A DNA stretch of 64,000 nt from JAAYXS01 sp964550375. GTDB lineage: Bacteria > Planctomycetota > Phycisphaerae > UBA1845 > Fen-1342. The notes under the pieces were generated by a model. The model ran no database searches and was not told the origin of the DNA. It was given only the letters and a program-made list of their open reading frames with translations. This document shows positions 63,044 through 64,000 of this stretch, in pieces (the first letter of the stretch is position 1; every line of letters begins with the position of its first letter). The stretch spans positions 1 through 64,000 of the forward strand of contig CAZJYX010000009.1 in assembly GCA_964550375.1 (NCBI GenBank), written 5' to 3'. Position numbers and translations under genes: made by a program.

Positions 63044-63442
63044 ATGATTCGCACGGGTCTGGCAATATTCGCCGTGGGTCTGCTTGGGCTGTTCGGCTAC
63101 TTCTTCGTGACGGCCCCGGACGCGCCTGACAGCACCGAACGTGCCAAGCACGCTGCCGGCCAAACCAAGGACGTGGTCGTCGAACAGGGCGTGGCGGGGC
63201 TGGTCCGGGCCCAACTCATCGCCGAGTACGGGCTTGACGGAGCCCGTTTCCTGCACGTCTATTCCAACGAGGGACACGTGTTGATCTACGGCCTGCTGCC
63301 GCGCGGCGTGGATGCCGCCGCAATATCCGCGGGGGCCCAGCGCGTCCCCGGCGTCCGGGCAGTTGACGTACAGGCGGTCGTTCGGCCCGCTTATGTCAAC
63401 GAAGCGCCGCCGACCGATTCGTCGCCCGGCGGCGGTGGTTAG
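63044..63442 (+). CDS. Membrane-anchored BON-like domain protein
   Basis: A 132-residue protein. The start at 63044 follows AAGGAG. One N-terminal helix (GLAIFAVGLLGLFGYFFV) is followed by a BON-type fold (about 50-115): VRAQLIAEYGLDGARFLHVYS, NEGHVLIYGLLP, RVPGVRAVDVQAVV. BON domains often bind membranes or other envelope proteins. The Pro/Gly-rich end is short. It is divergent from iscX. Confidence 0.6.
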   Translation: MIRTGLAIFAVGLLGLFGYFFVTAPDAPDSTERAKHAAGQTKDVVVEQGVAGLVRAQLIAEYGLDGARFLHVYSNEGHVLIYGLLPRGVDAAAISAGAQRVPGVRAVDVQAVVRPAYVNEAPPTDSSPGGGG

Positions 63443-63521
63443 GCGCGGCGATTCCGCGCGGGGCGAGCAGGGGGGGGTTCGTGGGCTTGCTGTTGGTGCT
63501 GAGTCGGCCTGCCGCGGCGCA

Positions 63522-63541
63522 GCAAAGCGGCGCCGCTTTGC
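63522..63541. repeat. 20-bp perfect palindrome between convergent genes
   Basis: GCAAAGCGGCGCCGCTTTGC is its own reverse complement. It lies between the ends of the BON-like gene and the HU-type gene. It may be a two-way transcription end or a protein-binding site; there is no U tract. Confidence 0.6.
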
Positions 63542-63615
63542 GGGATTACTTAGCGGCGCCGAATATGGGACGTAGTAGTTCGGAAAAAGCGCGGAAGTAA
63601 TCTGGACAGCCGCAG

Positions 63616-63969
63616 TTAGCCCATTTCGGCCGTGGACGGCTGGCGACTGATGTCGAAGCCCGCACTCGTGCCGCGCACGTCGTGATCGTTGTGCAGCCGG
63701 TCCTTCATCAGGCGTCCGACCTTGAACTTCACCGTGCGTTTGCTCGGGACGCGCACCTTCTCCATCGTCTTGGGATTCTGCGCGACGCGCGCCGCGCGCT
63801 CGCGTAGCTCGAACACGCCAAAGTCCCTGAACTCCAAGCGGTTACCGTCACCTAGCTCTCGAATGATCTCGTCGAGAAACTGCTGTATGACATGCTTGAC
63901 GATGACACGCTTGTTACTGGTTTGCTCGGCGATTCGATCGACTAGATCCTTCTTCGTAATCGTCTTCAT
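63616..63969 (-). CDS. HU/IHF-family DNA-binding protein
   Basis: A 117-residue nucleoid protein. The start at 63969 follows GGGGAACG. The pattern TKKDLVDRIAEQT, FLDEIIRELGDGNRLEFRDFGVFELRERAARVAQNPKTMEKVRVPSKRTVKFKVG, cited in pieces here, matches HU/IHF, with the DNA-bending arm around ARVAQNPKT, where HU normally has RxGRNPxT. A 20-residue C-terminal extension follows. Homologues compact DNA and aid recombination and transcription. Confidence 0.93.
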   Translation of the reverse strand: MKTITKKDLVDRIAEQTSNKRVIVKHVIQQFLDEIIRELGDGNRLEFRDFGVFELRERAARVAQNPKTMEKVRVPSKRTVKFKVGRLMKDRLHNDHDVRGTSAGFDISRQPSTAEMG

Positions 63970-64000
63970 CACGTTCCCCAGAACGCTGTCACCCAACGTA

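Overview
The window is a GC-rich bacterial chromosome segment that reads like a planctomycete, probably of the Phycisphaerae type. Three features point there. Secreted proteins carry paired dockerin-like Ca-binding motifs (NAFDIDPFVLALT). A long secreted protein carries repeats of the DCNGNGIPDECDIASG type. A choice-of-anchor NxxGxxAF lipoprotein is present. KdtA, lipobox proteins and predicted outer-membrane barrels indicate a Gram-negative envelope with LPS. This lineage call is inferred from protein style; there is no rRNA in the window.

Layout. 1-9 kb: two secreted dockerin-type proteins, one of them a cupredoxin-CHRD-sugar dehydrogenase fusion, around a Tat-type TIM-barrel protein and a PAS-PAS-sigma54 activator with a small STAS protein. 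A 46-bp direct repeat flanks the TIM-barrel gene. 9-17 kb (minus strand): a tightly packed cluster of MarR regulator, SAM methyltransferase, Fn3-like membrane protein, sodium:solute symporter, 41-aa membrane peptide, aspartate-carbamoyltransferase-like enzyme, asparagine-synthase-type amidotransferase and an outer-membrane barrel. The carbamoyltransferase keeps the carbamoyl-phosphate site but lacks the canonical aspartate-binding motif, which makes this cluster the best candidate for an undescribed pathway. 17-20 kb: a broken transposase, a zinc-ribbon/SPFH/zinc-ribbon operon and tRNA-His. 20-26 kb: an NxxGxxAF lipoprotein, a membrane protein, DUF3553, ParA, VanZ-like and NadA genes.

26-39 kb: a beta-helix/LamG protein with 57-bp repeats, a PyrK plus PhnD-like lipoprotein pair whose leader holds a strong intrinsic terminator behind a good promoter (attenuator or small RNA), a Nudix hydrolase, a TPR/FlgO-like protein, a GT39-TPR membrane glycosyltransferase, UPF0316 and DUF481 proteins. 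39.7-55.2 kb: a complete 14-gene complex I operon, nuoA to nuoN in canonical order, coupling NADH oxidation to quinone reduction and ion pumping. 55-64 kb: a lipoprotein, KdtA, a LolA-fold-like protein, SucD without SucC, a NatAB-type ABC exporter, a cyclophilin with Ig-like domains, an IscX homologue, a BON-like protein and an HU/IHF protein.

Three genes (parA, nuoA, the GT39 gene) have a TAnnnT box exactly six bases before ATG, which suggests leaderless transcripts. Most other genes have Shine-Dalgarno sites. Functions come from motif recognition only; no database search was run.
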